A stretch of 64,000 nucleotides of DNA, from the NCBI GenBank assembly GCA_023230855.1, contig JALNWQ010000004.1:248001-312000 (forward strand), read 5' to 3'. This DNA comes from Solirubrobacteraceae bacterium. Lineage in GTDB: Bacteria > Actinomycetota > Thermoleophilia > Solirubrobacterales > Solirubrobacteraceae. The position numbers and the translations under genes were made by a program. Below are positions 17,560 to 27,089 of the stretch, piece by piece. The notes beneath the pieces are model-generated. The model ran no database searches. It saw nothing but the letters and a program-made list of their open reading frames with translations, and was not told the origin of the DNA. Position 1 is the first letter of the stretch, and the number at the start of each line of letters is the position of its first letter.

Positions 17560-19503
17560 GTGCGGCGACGCCCCGCGGCCTTCATCCTCCACCGGCGCTC
17601 GCCGGTGCACGCGCTCATCGACTTCGTCCTCGCGGCGGGGGCGTACTACCTCGGCTTCAAGATGCGGGTCGACGGCGAGCGCGTCGTCGACCGCTACTCC
17701 GACCTCTTCAACGAGACGTGGTACCTCGCCGCGGCCTGCGTGGTCCTCGTCGTCTGGGCGTTCGGGGGCTACCACCGCCGTTGGCGCCTGACCGACACCG
17801 GCGACGTCGTCCGCGTCGTGCAGGGCGTGATCTTCGGGATGCTCCTGCTGTTCGGGGTCAACGAGCTGCTGCGCCCGGTCCCGGAGTTCGCCGGGAGCGG
17901 CCACGGGGTGCTGCGCGTCCCGCTCGGGGCGCTCGCGTTCGCGGTCGTGTCCGGCGTGCTGCTGCTCGTCGGGGTCCGGCTGCTCACCCGGTCGATCTAC
18001 GAGCGGCGCCTGCTGTTGCGGTTCCGGTCGCGCGACGGCGGCCGCACCGTGCTCATCGTCGGCGCCGGAGACGGTGGGCGGATGGTCGCCCGCGAGATGC
18101 TGCGCAACCCCGAGCTGCGGATGCGCCCCGTCGGGTTCGTCGACGACGACCCGCAGAAGCAGCGCGCCCGGATCGACGGTGTGCGGGTGCTCGGGCCGAT
18201 CGCCGATCTGCCCCGCCTGCTCGAGGAGGTCGCGCCGGACGAGGTCGTCATCGCCATCCCGTCCGCGCCCGGCACGCTGCGCGCCACCGTCCTGCGCGCC
18301 GGCCGCCGCGCCGGGGTGCCCGTCCGCACGATGCCGACGGTGTTCGAGCTGCTGCGCGCCGGCGACGGCACCGCCGTGCGCCAGGTCCGCGACGTGCGGG
18401 TCGAGGACGTCCTCGGCCGCGAGCCGGTGCGGATGGAGCTGCACCGCGTCGGGGCGTACCTGCGCGATCTCGTCGTCCTCGTCACCGGCGCCGGCGGCTC
18501 GATCGGCAGCGAGCTCTGCCGTCAGATCGCCCGGGTCGGGCCGGCGCGGCTCGTGCTGCTCGACCACGCCGAGGACAACCTCTTCCGGATCGAGCGCGAG
18601 CTGCTCGACGTGCGCCAGACCCCCGAGTCGGTCGTGCGGTCGGTGATCGCCGACGTCAAGGACGGCGACCGGATCCGCGACGTGCTCGCCGAGCACCGGC
18701 CCGACGTCGTCTTCCACGCCGCCGCGTACAAGCACGTCGGGCTCATGGAGCAGAACCCCGTCGAGGCGGTCGGCAACAACGCGATCGCGACCCGGTCGCT
18801 CGTGCGGCTGTGCGGTGAGCAGGGCGTCGGCCGGTTCGTGCTCGTGTCGACCGACAAGGCGGTCGCGCCCGCGACCGTCATGGGCGCGAGCAAGGCGCTG
18901 GCCGAGCTGGCGGTGGAGAGCGGCTCCCAGCGCTGGCCCGACACCCGGTGGTCGTGCGTGCGGTTCGGCAACGTCCTCGGATCGAGCGGGTCGGTCGTGC
19001 CGATCTTCCAGGAGCAGATCCGCCTGGGTGGCCCGGTGACCGTCACCGATCCCGCGATGACGCGGTACTTCATGACGATCCCCGAGGCGGTGCAGCTCGT
19101 CATCCAGGCCGGGTCGTTCGGCACCGGAGGCGAGATCCTCGTCCTCGACATGGGCGACCCGGTCGGGATCATGGACCTGGCCCGCGACATGATCGAGTTG
19201 TCGGGGCTGCGGCCCGACGAGGACATCGCGATCGAGATCGTCGGACCCCGTCCCGGCGAGAAGCTCCACGAGGAGCTCGTCAACCCGTTCGAGGTCCCCG
19301 GACCGACCGAGGCCGACCGGATCCAGCGGGCCGAGCGCCCCCGGCTGGCCCCCGACGTCGTCGAGGAGATGTTCGACCAGATCAACCTGCTGGTCCTCGA
19401 CGGGGACCCGCACGGACTGGCGGCCAAGGTCGGTGAGCTGCAGGCGGCGTACGAAACGGGTGAACGGGATGGACACCCCAGCGCCTACACTGGTCCGCTA
19501 TGA
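17560..19503 (+). CDS. Membrane-bound nucleotide-sugar epimerase/dehydratase (CapD/PglF/WbpM type)
   Basis: Converts a UDP-sugar (usually UDP-GlcNAc) to its 4-keto-6-deoxy or epimerised form for surface glycans. The 647 residues comprise four N-terminal membrane helices (about 15-135), a CoA-binding-like Rossmann domain with IVGAGDGGRMVAREML, and the catalytic SDR domain opening VLVTGAGGSIGSELCRQI. AAYKHVGLMEQNP and STDKAVAPATVMGASKALAE are the family's active-site segments. It starts at GTG 17560. The stop overlaps the next gene by ATGA. It could supply keto sugars for the DegT aminotransferase at 10620. Confidence 0.95.
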   Translation: MRRRPAAFILHRRSPVHALIDFVLAAGAYYLGFKMRVDGERVVDRYSDLFNETWYLAAACVVLVVWAFGGYHRRWRLTDTGDVVRVVQGVIFGMLLLFGVNELLRPVPEFAGSGHGVLRVPLGALAFAVVSGVLLLVGVRLLTRSIYERRLLLRFRSRDGGRTVLIVGAGDGGRMVAREMLRNPELRMRPVGFVDDDPQKQRARIDGVRVLGPIADLPRLLEEVAPDEVVIAIPSAPGTLRATVLRAGRRAGVPVRTMPTVFELLRAGDGTAVRQVRDVRVEDVLGREPVRMELHRVGAYLRDLVVLVTGAGGSIGSELCRQIARVGPARLVLLDHAEDNLFRIERELLDVRQTPESVVRSVIADVKDGDRIRDVLAEHRPDVVFHAAAYKHVGLMEQNPVEAVGNNAIATRSLVRLCGEQGVGRFVLVSTDKAVAPATVMGASKALAELAVESGSQRWPDTRWSCVRFGNVLGSSGSVVPIFQEQIRLGGPVTVTDPAMTRYFMTIPEAVQLVIQAGSFGTGGEILVLDMGDPVGIMDLARDMIELSGLRPDEDIAIEIVGPRPGEKLHEELVNPFEVPGPTEADRIQRAERPRLAPDVVEEMFDQINLLVLDGDPHGLAAKVGELQAAYETGERDGHPSAYTGPL

Positions 19504-20738
19504 CCTTCGGGGTCCTGCCGTCGGCGGCCAGCTTCGCCAGCAATTTCGACGTGATCGGCCCCTACGTCGGGTTCGTCTCGATCATCGGCGTCGTCGCCAT
19601 GGGCATCCTCGTCTTCGCCCAGGGACGCGAGCTCCAACGGCTGCGGGAGTGGGTCGGCACCGCGCCGGAGCGCCTCGCCGAGCTCGAGCAGCGCGTCGCG
19701 TCCGGGGCGGCGTCGCCACCGCCGCGCAACGTCCAGGCCGGCCCGCCGCGCCCGGCCGTCCCGCCCGGCCGCCCGGTCGGGTCGCCCCCCGGGGCGCCGC
19801 CCCGCCCGGTGGCGCCCGCGACCACCGCCAGCGCGGCCGCGGCGACCGCCGCGGCGGCATCGGCCGCGGCCGTCCGGGCATCCGGGACCGGGCCGGCGCA
19901 GCTCGGCGCCGGCACCGGACCCGCCACGGCGGTCAACGGCCCGCCCCGGCCGACGCCGCCGGGCGCGCAGGGCCCCGCCGGCGCGACCGGCGACGGCGGA
20001 GCGTCGCGCCCGACCCCGCCGACGCCGCCCGCCCCGGCGACCGCGGCCGCGCTCGCCGCATCGACGCAACGCGAGCGCCAGGCCCACGCCGAGGCCGCGA
20101 TGGGCTCGTCCGGCGGCGGACCGTCGATCCCGCAGGCGTTCGGCGTCGCGACCGTGCTCTGCGTCGTCATCGCCGCGCTGCTCTTCGCGCTCGGCATCAT
20201 CGGCGGTGGCGAGGGCAACCCCGTCGCGGCCGACAACCGGCAGGCCGAGGTCGAGGTCGAGAAGGAGCGCAAGGCACCGCCCTATTCCGCCGCGTCGACA
20301 CGTGTCGCGGTGCTCAACGGCTCCGGGGAGTCGGGCCTGGCCAAGGGCGCCAGCACGTCGCTGGAGAACGCCCGGTTCACGACGGAGTTCGCGGACTACA
20401 CCGAGAACGGGGTCCGGGCGCCCCAGTCCCAGACGACCGTCGCGTACCGCAGCGGTGGCGGCAATAAGGCCGCGGCGACCGACATCGCCAAGCTCCTGAA
20501 GATCCAGGCGTCGGCGGTCAAGCCGATGAGCTCCACGATCCGGTCGGCCGCGCAGGGCAACCCGCAGATCGTCGTCGTGCTCGGCAGCGACTACGCGACC
20601 CGCCAGGGCGTCGCCCCCGCCGACCAGAGCGGGGTTCCGCCGGAGCAGCAGTCGACGAGCGGCACCGGCGCCACCGGCAGCGCGACCACCGATCCGGGCA
20701 CGACCCCGGACGCCGGGATCGCCGCTCCCAACCCGTAG
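19500..20738 (+). CDS. LytR C-terminal (LytR_C) domain membrane protein
   Basis: A 412-residue bitopic protein. An N-terminal hydrophobic segment (about 22-40, VGFVSIIGVVAMGILVFAQ) leads to a short coiled stretch, then about 120 residues of Pro/Ala/Gly-rich low complexity and a second helix (about 213-235). The outer domain beginning STRVAVLNGSGESGLAKG is the LytR_C fold found in proteins that accompany LCP ligases attaching polymers to peptidoglycan. No LCP catalytic domain is present. Translational coupling (ATGA) to the sugar epimerase/dehydratase ties it to the polymer locus. Confidence 0.86.
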   Translation: MTFGVLPSAASFASNFDVIGPYVGFVSIIGVVAMGILVFAQGRELQRLREWVGTAPERLAELEQRVASGAASPPPRNVQAGPPRPAVPPGRPVGSPPGAPPRPVAPATTASAAAATAAAASAAAVRASGTGPAQLGAGTGPATAVNGPPRPTPPGAQGPAGATGDGGASRPTPPTPPAPATAAALAASTQRERQAHAEAAMGSSGGGPSIPQAFGVATVLCVVIAALLFALGIIGGGEGNPVAADNRQAEVEVEKERKAPPYSAASTRVAVLNGSGESGLAKGASTSLENARFTTEFADYTENGVRAPQSQTTVAYRSGGGNKAAATDIAKLLKIQASAVKPMSSTIRSAAQGNPQIVVVLGSDYATRQGVAPADQSGVPPEQQSTSGTGATGSATTDPGTTPDAGIAAPNP

Positions 20739-20772
20739 CCACGACCCGCACGGCCCGCCGCGACCACGCGAC

Positions 20773-20793
20773 CCACGACGCCGGTCGTCGTGG
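20773..20793 (+). terminator. Hairpin after the LytR_C gene
   Basis: CCACGACG and CGTCGTGG form a perfect 8-bp stem with the loop CCGGT, 35 bases past the stop at 20738. There is no U tract, which is common for terminators in such GC-rich genomes. It separates the two-gene unit from the next operon. Confidence 0.45.
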
Positions 20794-20931
20794 TCACGGG
20801 TCGGCGGCGCTCCCGGGCGCGTCATCCGGCAGGATCCGGACCGCCCGCGGCGAACCCCGCCCGCAGCGTCGCATGCTCCTGCCCGCACGTCACGGCCGTC
20901 ACGGCCGCCACCACGCCCCCGCGAGGGTCCC

Positions 20932-22842
20932 GTGAGCGCCGGTCGAGCGGGGTCCCCGGCCGCCCCGACGCCGACCGACGCCGGCCCGGCGAGCCGGGTG
21001 GCGCTCGTCGCGTTCGTCCTGCTCGTCGTCGCGACCGGCGGGGCGTTCGTCCTGGCGCACGAGCTGAAGAGCGCCCCCCCGCTGATCCAGAAGATCACCC
21101 ACCGAGGCAGCGTGTCGCCCAACGGGGACGGGCGTCAGGAGGAGATGGCGTTCGGGTTGACGCTCAAGCGCACCAACCGCGTGACGCTCGAGATCGTCGA
21201 CCGCGACGGTCGGACCGTCGACACGATCCTGCGCGACGTCGAAGCCCGCGCGTACCGTCGCGTCCGCGCCACCTGGTCGGCCCGCCGCGAGGACGGTCGG
21301 CCGTTCCCCGACGGCAGCTACCGCCTGAAGATCGTCCTGCCCGACGAGGGCCGCAGCGTCGTCCACACGACGTCGTTCGCGCTGTCGACGTCGCCGCCGC
21401 GCCCCCGGGTGCTGCGGGTGGGACCGACGTCCGCCGCGGCGCGCAACGGGGGGCCGCTGATCATGCCCACCGCCGGAGGCCGACCCGCCGAGGCCACGGT
21501 GCGCCTGCGCGGCTGGCGACCGACCGCCCGCGTGGTGCGGGTGTCGCCGCGGCCGATGACGATCGTCCGTCGGCTGCCGGTGACCGACGTCGTCCGCACC
21601 GCCCGCGGCGCCGGCAAGGAGCCGCACGGCGAGCGTCGCGCCCTGGAGGGCAAGGTCGCGTGGGACGGCACGATCGACGGTCGGCCCGCGCCGGCCGGCA
21701 CGTACGTCATCCAGGTGTGCGTGCGCAACCTCGCCGAGGTCGAGGGGTGCGGTCCGACCGCGCGCGGCCCGCGCGGCCTGCCGGTCCCCGACGCCGACGG
21801 CCGGTTCGCCGGGCGGGGCGGGATCACCGTGCGCGACCTGGCGGTGCAGGTCAAGCCGGGTCCGGTGAAGGCCGGCAACCGGATGACGTTCTTCGTCGAC
21901 GCCCGCGGCGCGCGCTACCGGTGGACGCTGCGGCGGGTCGGAGCCCGGGCGGCGGTCGACCGCGGCACGAGCGACGAGCCGGTGCTCAAGGTCGACGGGC
22001 GCAGCGCCCGCGGGGCGGCGTACCTCCTCGACGTCTCCACCGCCGACGGCGCCCGCATCACGGTCCCGGCGATGACGAACGACCGCGACGAGCAGCCGGT
22101 GCTCGTCGTCCTGCCCGCCGTCACCTGGCAGGGCGCCAACCCGCTCGACGACGACGGCGACGGGCTGCCCGACGGGCTCGGCGGAGGAACGACGTCGAGG
22201 ATCCGCGCGCTGCGGGTCCTCAACGGCCTGCCGCGCGGGTTCAACCGCCGCGAGAAGCCGGTGCTCGAGTGGCTGGCCCGCAAGCGCAAGCGGTTCGAGA
22301 TCACCACCGACCTGGCGCTCGCGCTCGGGGAGGGGCCCACCATCGACGGGCGGCGCGGCGTGCTCCTCGTCGGGGAGCACCGGTGGGTCGTGCCCGCCGT
22401 CGGCGCGGCGCTGCGCCGGTTCGTGCGCACCGGCGGCTCGGTCGCGGCGCTCGAGCCCACCGGCCTGCACCGCAGCGTCAAGCTCCGCGGGCCGCGCCTC
22501 GTCGAGCCGGGAGAGTTCGACCCGACGGACGCGCTCGGCGTCACGAGCGCCGGCGCCGTCCGGCTCGACGGGGCGCTGCAGATCGACGGCGACGAGGTCG
22601 GCATCTTCCGCGGCACCGACGGCCGGTTCGACGGCTACCGGGTCGGCTGGCCGGTGGAGGGTCGCGAGCCCGGCGAGCGGGTGGCGGGCGCGGTGGACGG
22701 CGAGGGGCGCGTCATCATCGCCGCGCACCGCGTCGGCCGCGGCCTGGCGATCCGCACCGGGCTGCCGGAGCTGGCGCGCCGACTGGACGACGACGACACC
22801 GACGAGCTGCTGGACAGCGTATGGCGACGACTCTCGCGCTGA
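20932..22842 (+). CDS. Exported protein with FlgD-like Ig repeat domain
   Basis: A 636-residue protein starting at GTG 20932 with one N-terminal membrane anchor (about 24-43). The segment SPNGDGRQEEMAFGLTLKR followed by GRTVDTILRDVEA and DGSYRLKIVLPDEG is the FlgD-type Ig/CHU_C pattern, which often places catalytic or adhesive parts on the surface. Two further beta-sandwich-like stretches and a final alpha/beta region (HRWVVPAVGAALRRFVRTGGSVAALEP) resemble proteins annotated near N,N-dimethylformamidase-like folds. The function is not certain. It overlaps the O-antigen-ligase-like gene by 22 bases. Confidence 0.85.
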   Translation: MSAGRAGSPAAPTPTDAGPASRVALVAFVLLVVATGGAFVLAHELKSAPPLIQKITHRGSVSPNGDGRQEEMAFGLTLKRTNRVTLEIVDRDGRTVDTILRDVEARAYRRVRATWSARREDGRPFPDGSYRLKIVLPDEGRSVVHTTSFALSTSPPRPRVLRVGPTSAAARNGGPLIMPTAGGRPAEATVRLRGWRPTARVVRVSPRPMTIVRRLPVTDVVRTARGAGKEPHGERRALEGKVAWDGTIDGRPAPAGTYVIQVCVRNLAEVEGCGPTARGPRGLPVPDADGRFAGRGGITVRDLAVQVKPGPVKAGNRMTFFVDARGARYRWTLRRVGARAAVDRGTSDEPVLKVDGRSARGAAYLLDVSTADGARITVPAMTNDRDEQPVLVVLPAVTWQGANPLDDDGDGLPDGLGGGTTSRIRALRVLNGLPRGFNRREKPVLEWLARKRKRFEITTDLALALGEGPTIDGRRGVLLVGEHRWVVPAVGAALRRFVRTGGSVAALEPTGLHRSVKLRGPRLVEPGEFDPTDALGVTSAGAVRLDGALQIDGDEVGIFRGTDGRFDGYRVGWPVEGREPGERVAGAVDGEGRVIIAAHRVGRGLAIRTGLPELARRLDDDDTDELLDSVWRRLSR

Positions 22843-24287
22843 CCGCGATCACCGCGGCGGTGGCCCTGGCCCTGCTCCTGCGGACCCCCGCGGCGAAGGC
22901 CGGGGCGATGGCGATCGCGCTGCTCGGCACCCCGGTCATCCTCCTCGGCGAGATCTGGGACAGCGGCGCGATCGAGCGCCTGCGCGATCGTCCGCTCGTG
23001 TTCGTGGCGCTGCTCGCCGGCGGCGTGGCGGTGGTCCTCGCCGGGTCGGTGCTCGTGCGACGCCGCCCGGGGTGGCTGCCGCTCGTCGTCGCCGCGGCGC
23101 TGCCGTTCCGGATCCCGATCGACGTCGGCGACACCCAGCCGGTCAACCTCCTGCTGCCGCTGTACGTCGTCATCGGGGCGGCCGCCGTCGCGTGGGCGTG
23201 GGAGCGGCTCCGCGAGGAGACCGCCCGCGACGTCGCCGACCCGCGACCGGTCGCCGTCGAGGTCGTGCTGCTGCTCGGCGTCGTCCTGTACGCCGTGCAG
23301 AGCGAGTGGTCGGTCGACCAGGGCAAGGCGATCGAGCAGATCGCGTTCTTCTACATGCCGTTCGCGATGCTCTACGTCGTGCTGCGCAGCGTCGCGTGGA
23401 CGACGGTCCTCGCCACCCGGGCGCTCGTCGTGTCGGCCGGGGTCGCCCTCGTGCTCGCCGCCGTCGGGTTCTACGAGTACGCCACCCGCACGGTGCTGCT
23501 CAACCCGAAGATCATCGCGTCGAACCAGATCGAGGACACGTTCCGCGTCAACTCGTTGTTCTTCGATCCCAACATCTACGGCCGGTTCCTCGTCCTCGTC
23601 ATGCTGGGCCTCGCCGCCTGGCTGCTGTGGAGCCGGGTCCCGCGGACCGTCGCGATCCTCGGCGGGGTCCTCGTCGTGCTGTGGGCGGCGCTCGTCATCA
23701 CGTACTCGCAGACGAGCTTCGTCGCGTTGCTCGGGGGCCTGGCGATCCTCGGCGGCCTGCGGTGGGGCCCGTGGCGGGCGCTCGCGACCGCGGTCGTCGC
23801 CCTCGCGATCGGCCTCACCGTCCTGCTGGCGACGTCTCCGGACCTGGACGACGCGACGTCCGGGCGGGTCGAGCTCATCAGCGGCGGGATCGGCGTGTTC
23901 GCCGACCATCCCGTCAAGGGCGTCGGGTCGGGCGGGTTCGAGCGGGCCTACCGCGACGCGGAGCGCACCGGAGGCCGCGACGCCGTCGCCGCGTCGCACA
24001 CGATCCCGGTGACCGTCGCCGCCGAGCAGGGGCTCATCGGCCTCGGCGCGTACCTCCTGCTCATCGTGCTGCTCGTCCGGCGGCTCATCCGCGACGCGGA
24101 GCGCTCCGCGGCCCGTGCGGGCGCGGTCGCGATGACCGTCGCGCTCGTCGTGCACACGCTCGGGTACGCGTCGTTCCTCGAGGACCCGGCGCTGTGGGTC
24201 CTCGTCGCGGTGGGGCTGGGCCTGGCCGGGGCGGGGCGGCCACGGCAGCCGTCGCGGCGGGCGCGTCCGACCGCCCCGACGGCGTGA
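22821..24287 (+). CDS. O-antigen ligase/polymerase (Wzy/WaaL-like) family membrane protein
   Basis: A 488-residue protein with about 10-12 membrane helices. The conserved outer-loop region contains NQIEDTFRVNSLFFDPNIYGRFLVL, and the Wzy_C segment reads ELISGGIGVFADHPVKGVGSGGFERAYRD. These are typical of O-antigen ligase-like proteins that join or polymerise lipid-linked glycans. ATG 22821 lies inside the end of the preceding gene, indicating coupled translation. It overlaps the next gene by GTGA, so genes 20932-25885 form one operon. Confidence 0.9.
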   Translation: MATTLALTAITAAVALALLLRTPAAKAGAMAIALLGTPVILLGEIWDSGAIERLRDRPLVFVALLAGGVAVVLAGSVLVRRRPGWLPLVVAAALPFRIPIDVGDTQPVNLLLPLYVVIGAAAVAWAWERLREETARDVADPRPVAVEVVLLLGVVLYAVQSEWSVDQGKAIEQIAFFYMPFAMLYVVLRSVAWTTVLATRALVVSAGVALVLAAVGFYEYATRTVLLNPKIIASNQIEDTFRVNSLFFDPNIYGRFLVLVMLGLAAWLLWSRVPRTVAILGGVLVVLWAALVITYSQTSFVALLGGLAILGGLRWGPWRALATAVVALAIGLTVLLATSPDLDDATSGRVELISGGIGVFADHPVKGVGSGGFERAYRDAERTGGRDAVAASHTIPVTVAAEQGLIGLGAYLLLIVLLVRRLIRDAERSAARAGAVAMTVALVVHTLGYASFLEDPALWVLVAVGLGLAGAGRPRQPSRRARPTAPTA

Positions 24288-25885
24288 TCACGGACCGCCG
24301 GACCGAGTGGGCGGTCCTCGCCCTGGGCCTGGCGCTCGCCGTCGCGGCGTGGGCGGCCTGGCCGGGCGCGGGGAACTACGACTCGGTGCTCAACCTCGTC
24401 TGGGCCCGTGAGGTCCTCGACGGTGGGGCGCCCGGGTTCGAGGCGTACGCGGCGTCGACGCCGCACCCGCTGTGGCTCGCGATCGGCCTGCCGACCGTCG
24501 CCCTCTTCGGCGACGACGGCGACCGGGTCCTCGTCCTCCTCAGCGCGCTGGCGCTCCCGGTGCTCGCCGCGGCCGCCGTGCGGCTGGGCCGCCTCGCCGG
24601 CGAGGCGGTCGCGACGCCCGACCGGGCCGCCCGCACCGGGGCCGCGGTCGGCCTGCTCGCGGGCCTGCTCGTCCTGTCGAGCGTCGCGCTGCTCCTGCTC
24701 GCCGCGCGCGGCTACCTCGACGTGCCGTTCCTCGCGCTCGTGGCGTGGGCCGCGGTCTGGATCGCGCGGGGACCGTCGTCGGCCACCGCCCGCTGGGGCG
24801 CGGCGGGACTGCTGCTCCTCGCCGGCCTGCTGCGCCCCGAGGCGTGGCTCCTCGCCGGCCTGCACTGGCTGTGGTGCTGCCGGTCCGACGCGTCGTCGCC
24901 GACGCACGACGGCGCGGAGCGCGCCCCGGGCCGCGGGCGCGGCGCGGTCGCCCGGACCACCGCCGGCGTCCTGCGCGGCGCCCGCACCCGCGCGGGGCTC
25001 CTCCACCTGGGGATCGTCGCCGCGGCGCCGGGGCTGTGGATGCTCGTCGACCTCGTCGTCACCGGCGACCCCTTGCACTCGCTCACCGCGACGAGCGCGC
25101 TCGCCGACGCGCTCGGCCGCGAGCGGGGGATCGTCGCCGCGCCGCGGCTGCTCGTCACCCAGACCGTCGACCAGGCCCGCGCGCCGATCGTGCCGGCCGG
25201 GGTCGCGGGCCTCGCGGTGCTCCTGCTCGGTCACCGGATCGGGCTGCGTCGCCCGCCCGGACGGGTCGCGGCCGTCCTCGCCGCGCTGACCGTCGCCGGC
25301 GGGGCGACGTTCCTCGCCGCCGGGGTGGCGGGCCTGTCGCTCATCCCGCGGTACCTCACCGTTCCCGTCGTCGCGCTCACGATCCTCGCGGCGCTCGCCG
25401 CCGGCGGGTGGATCGGCCTGCCCGACGGGCACCGGTGGCGGCGCCCGTGGGCGATCGTCGTGCTGCTCGGCGCGGTCGTCGGGGTCGGCGGCTACGTCGC
25501 GCTCAAGGGCGACACGTTCTCGCGCGTGCGGACCGAGCTGCGGTTCCTCGCCGACGCCCGGACCGACGTGCGCGACCTCGTCGACGATCCGGCGGTGCGT
25601 CGGGCGGCCCGCTGCGGCCCGGTGTCGCTGCCGACCTACCGGCTCGTGCCGGAGATCCGCCTGCGGCTCGACGTCGACGGCGACCGCGTGCTCGCCCGCA
25701 GCGACCCGCGCGCCGCGCGGCTCGGGGTCACGCGGTCCGGGGTGGCGATCGTCGTCGACGAGGGCAAGCCGGCCCGACGCTACGGGCGCGCCGACGGCGT
25801 CCCGCGCTCCACGCAGCCCGCCCCCGCCGGGTTCCGGCCGATCGCGCGCCGGGGGCCGTTCGTCGCCTGGGCGCGGTGCCCGTAG
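24284..25885 (+). CDS. Polytopic membrane glycosyltransferase-like protein
   Basis: A 533-residue protein with about 10 helices, starting at GTG 24284. The first periplasmic loop NYDSVLNLVWAREVLDGGAPGFEAYAASTPHPLWL resembles the DxD-like loop of GT-C (mannosyl/arabinosyltransferase-like) enzymes using lipid-linked donors. TPHPLWLAIGL is the repeated pattern in actinobacterial members. A soluble C-terminal tail (about 430-533) lies outside the membrane. It is the last gene of the operon and probably modifies the same polymer as its neighbours; that is inferred from context. Confidence 0.82.
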   Translation: MITDRRTEWAVLALGLALAVAAWAAWPGAGNYDSVLNLVWAREVLDGGAPGFEAYAASTPHPLWLAIGLPTVALFGDDGDRVLVLLSALALPVLAAAAVRLGRLAGEAVATPDRAARTGAAVGLLAGLLVLSSVALLLLAARGYLDVPFLALVAWAAVWIARGPSSATARWGAAGLLLLAGLLRPEAWLLAGLHWLWCCRSDASSPTHDGAERAPGRGRGAVARTTAGVLRGARTRAGLLHLGIVAAAPGLWMLVDLVVTGDPLHSLTATSALADALGRERGIVAAPRLLVTQTVDQARAPIVPAGVAGLAVLLLGHRIGLRRPPGRVAAVLAALTVAGGATFLAAGVAGLSLIPRYLTVPVVALTILAALAAGGWIGLPDGHRWRRPWAIVVLLGAVVGVGGYVALKGDTFSRVRTELRFLADARTDVRDLVDDPAVRRAARCGPVSLPTYRLVPEIRLRLDVDGDRVLARSDPRAARLGVTRSGVAIVVDEGKPARRYGRADGVPRSTQPAPAGFRPIARRGPFVAWARCP

Positions 25886-25895
25886 CGGGGGTCGG

Positions 25896-26948
25896 TCAGC
25901 CGGCGTCGAGGCCCATCGCGCGCAGCCGCTCCCGCAGCGGGGCGTTCTGCTGCGCGGCGGTCTGCGCCAGCGCCCACGCCCGCAGCTCGAGGTCGGGGGC
26001 GGTGCGGCGCCCGGACTCCGCCTGCACCGCGGCCGCGAACGCGTCGACGTCGGGGGCGACGACGACCGCCCGGTCCCACGTGCGCACCCCGGCCAGGTCG
26101 GGCACGACGGTCAGGCGCCCCAGCCGCGCGGTCTTGAGGATCCGGTAGGGCAGCCCGGCGTCGTTGAACGGGTCGAGCCGGAACGGCAGCAGCCCGACGT
26201 CGGTCAACCGCATGAGCTCCGCCACCGCGGCGTCGGGGAGCGACCCGAGGAAGGCGAACGGCGCGTGGTCGCGGCACCAGGCGAAGTCCGCGTCGCCGGC
26301 GCACTCGTCCGCGTGGAGCTCGCCGACGAGCAGCAGCTGCAGGTCGGGCAGCCGCTCGCCCAGGCCGCGCAGCAACGCCCAGTCGGTCCGCCGGCCCAGG
26401 TGGCCCAGGGTGAGCGCGACCGTGCCGACGGTCGGCTCGGGCGCGGGGAACGAGTCCGCCGCCAGCGGGCTCAGCACCACCGGACGCCCCTGGCCCTCGG
26501 CGAGCTCGGCGAGCCGCACGCTCGACGCGATCGTCAGCGACGACTGCGACAACGCCCGCAGGTGCAGCTGCTCCAGCCGTCGCCGGGCGTCCGGTCCCGC
26601 GTCGCCGGCGGCCTCGTAGCGGTCCCACCGCCAGTACCACAGCTCGGCGTTCGTCCGGGTGCGCAACAGCGCGGCCACCGGCTCCTGCACGGCGTGGAAG
26701 AGCACGACGACCTTCGGCGTCCGGCCCTGGGCGGCGAGCCGGCGCAGGAGCACCGACGCCTGGCGGCGCGCGACGGTCGCGGCCCCGGCCGCGGGCAGCC
26801 GCAGCGCCGCGCCGTAGCCGGGCCGCGGCGGGTCGACCGCGACGACGTCCTCGCCCCGCAGCAGATCCTCGGCCTGGTCGCGGAGGATGAACCGGTCGAG
26901 GGGCCGCGGCAGCAGCAGCACGCACGCGGGTCGCAGGTCGTCGCTCAC
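25896..26948 (-). CDS. Glycosyltransferase (GT4-like, GT-B fold)
   Basis: A 350-residue cytoplasmic protein. The second half shows the GT-B C-terminal domain: ALTLGHLGRRTDWALLRGLGERLPDLQLLLVGE, then FLGSLPDAAVAELMRLTDVGLLPFRLDPFNDAGLPYRILKTARLG, the EX7E-like donor-binding segment with an altered first Glu. The N-terminal domain is divergent. It starts at GTG 26948 and converges with the membrane glycosyltransferase gene after 10 bases. Substrate unknown; context suggests the surface polymer. Confidence 0.85.
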   Translation of the reverse strand: MSDDLRPACVLLLPRPLDRFILRDQAEDLLRGEDVVAVDPPRPGYGAALRLPAAGAATVARRQASVLLRRLAAQGRTPKVVVLFHAVQEPVAALLRTRTNAELWYWRWDRYEAAGDAGPDARRRLEQLHLRALSQSSLTIASSVRLAELAEGQGRPVVLSPLAADSFPAPEPTVGTVALTLGHLGRRTDWALLRGLGERLPDLQLLLVGELHADECAGDADFAWCRDHAPFAFLGSLPDAAVAELMRLTDVGLLPFRLDPFNDAGLPYRILKTARLGRLTVVPDLAGVRTWDRAVVVAPDVDAFAAAVQAESGRRTAPDLELRAWALAQTAAQQNAPLRERLRAMGLDAG

Positions 26949-27089
26949 GGTCGCCGAGGCTACGCGATCACCCGGTCCGGGCGGTGGCGCGGATCACCCG
27001 TCGAGGGGGTCGCGGCCCCGACCCGGACGCGTAGGCTCGCCCCATCGCGTCCTGCTGATGACGCGATCATCCACCCCCGAGGAGCACAC

